DNA of 56,201 bases from Terana coerulea (Eukaryota > Basidiomycota > Agaricomycetes > Polyporales > Phanerochaetaceae). Position 1 is the first letter of the stretch, and each line of letters begins with the position of its first letter. The position numbers and the translations under genes are program-made. Positions 55,589-56,201 of the stretch are shown one piece after another. Under the pieces are notes generated by a model. That model was given only the letters and a program-made list of their open reading frames with translations, searched no databases and was not told the origin of the DNA. The stretch lies in assembly GCA_024811115.1 (NCBI GenBank), contig JAKOGH010000817.1, positions 1-56,201 on the forward strand, in the 5' to 3' direction.

Positions 55589-55897
55589 TGTCGACAACAA
55601 CTAGTACAACTGTACCGGGTGCACGGCACCTCAACTGGGGACGGTAGTGCAGTCTCAGAGTAACTAGCTGGGGAACAGACCAGCTCGGACTGGCTTTCCT
55701 GTTGCAGACAGTAGCTACTTATACATGTGTAGTCCTAAACTGTACAGTACCACCCGTATCCTCGTGTATGTACTAGAGCGGTCCAGAACAATAGAGAAAC
55801 ATACGGAAACCACAGTATCGATGAGAGAACAATAGATAGGGGTAGAAGACAATGGAAATGAAAAGAATACCCTAGAGACGCCCAGAAGTTCATGACA
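55589..55897 (-). repeat. 5' LTR of gypsy element 2
   Basis: It starts TGTCGACAACAACTAG and ends GTTCATGACA (plus-strand reading), collinear with 49026-49342. On the minus strand it carries CATGTATAAGTAG, a TATA-like promoter element (about 55716-55728). Confidence 0.9.
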
Positions 55898-56201
55898 CCG
55901 GCCACATGCAGCCAGCCTGGCTGGCAGGCTGTAATGTCGGATGCAAGCGGCACTGGCGCGGCGGCAGCGGCAGCGGTATCTGCAGGAGAGAGGATGCGGC
56001 CCAGGCTGGCACGGCATGATCTCCAAGACCACGGGGCCAGTCCCAGCCAACAATGCTAGAGAACATGCCGAGTTGTGGACCGCACGCCTCGTTCTTGCGG
56101 TCAGCCGTGGGCGGTGTCGCGTGGTCGGTCGCAGCGAAGGTTAGGGTATGTCGACAATGACAGTGATGGCACACAAAGGCCCTTTCTCCACTCCGTCATG
56201 A
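55898..56201. other. flank of gypsy element 2, no gene recognised
   Basis: It starts with the right target duplication CCGGC (55898-55902). The remainder shows no recognisable exon before the window ends. Confidence 0.3.

Larger units (their letters stand above)
49026..55897 (-). mobile_element. chromodomain Ty3/gypsy retrotransposon (chromovirus), minus strand
   Basis: This is a 6.9-kb element with LTRs of 317 and 309 bp that begin TGTC and end TGACA. On the minus strand the order is gag with zinc knuckle, protease, reverse transcriptase, RNase H, integrase and chromodomain. The LTRs are much more alike than those of element 1 and the target duplication is nearly intact, so this is the younger insertion. 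Coding is still broken by several one-base shifts. Confidence 0.92.

Overview
This window is nuclear DNA of a basidiomycete fungus, most likely an Agaricomycete. Its genes are rich in short introns (about 50-60 bp, GT-AG), and it carries families typical of that group: Plavaka-type transposases, DUF6532 and F-box paralogs. It also encodes a sphingolipid C9-methyltransferase, which belongs to fungal glucosylceramide synthesis. The species cannot be named from the sequence.

Layout. 1-4.3 kb: a Ser-rich hypothetical protein, two tandem three-exon paralogs encoding very small hydrophilic proteins with matching promoters, and an intact 3-hydroxyanthranilate 3,4-dioxygenase. 4.9-12.7 kb: an old, degenerate Ty3/gypsy retrotransposon (+ strand) whose pol ends in a dUTPase-like domain. 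It sits in the last exon of a DUF6532 gene (- strand, 12.7-14.8 kb), and the broken frame appears to resume at 4.89-4.91 kb. 15.2-22.4 kb: two Plavaka-type DNA transposon remnants. The first is split by about 1.3 kb of palindrome-rich sequence and carries a stop that looks like CGA to TGA.

22.8-26.3 kb: a well-preserved secreted phytase-like/esterase-like gene with a clear TATA box, and a membrane protein with a seven-Asp run. 27-31.5 kb: a decayed GNAT acetyltransferase, a partial duplicate of the NRAP gene with its introns, an F-box gene and a small unassigned gene. 31.7-48.1 kb is the housekeeping core. NRAP/Utp22 (rRNA processing) and DNA2 (nuclease-helicase of replication and repair) are divergent across 311 bp. 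They are followed by the sphingolipid C9-methyltransferase, a second F-box gene, and IND1 (mitochondrial Fe-S P-loop protein), which is divergent from a conserved gene of unknown function. 49.0-55.9 kb: a younger chromodomain Ty3/gypsy element (- strand) with well-matched LTRs and a 5-bp near-perfect target duplication.

Several genes expected to be essential (NRAP, DNA2, IND1, C9-methyltransferase) contain single-base frame breaks, many of them in homopolymers. The two LTRs of the young element also differ partly by one-base indels. This suggests residual consensus errors, so a frame break alone should not be read as a pseudogene here. The most unusual observations are the dUTPase-like domain fused to the gypsy pol, the retroelement splitting the DUF6532 gene, the NRAP partial duplication, and a 14-bp motif shared by the promoters of the small-protein pair.
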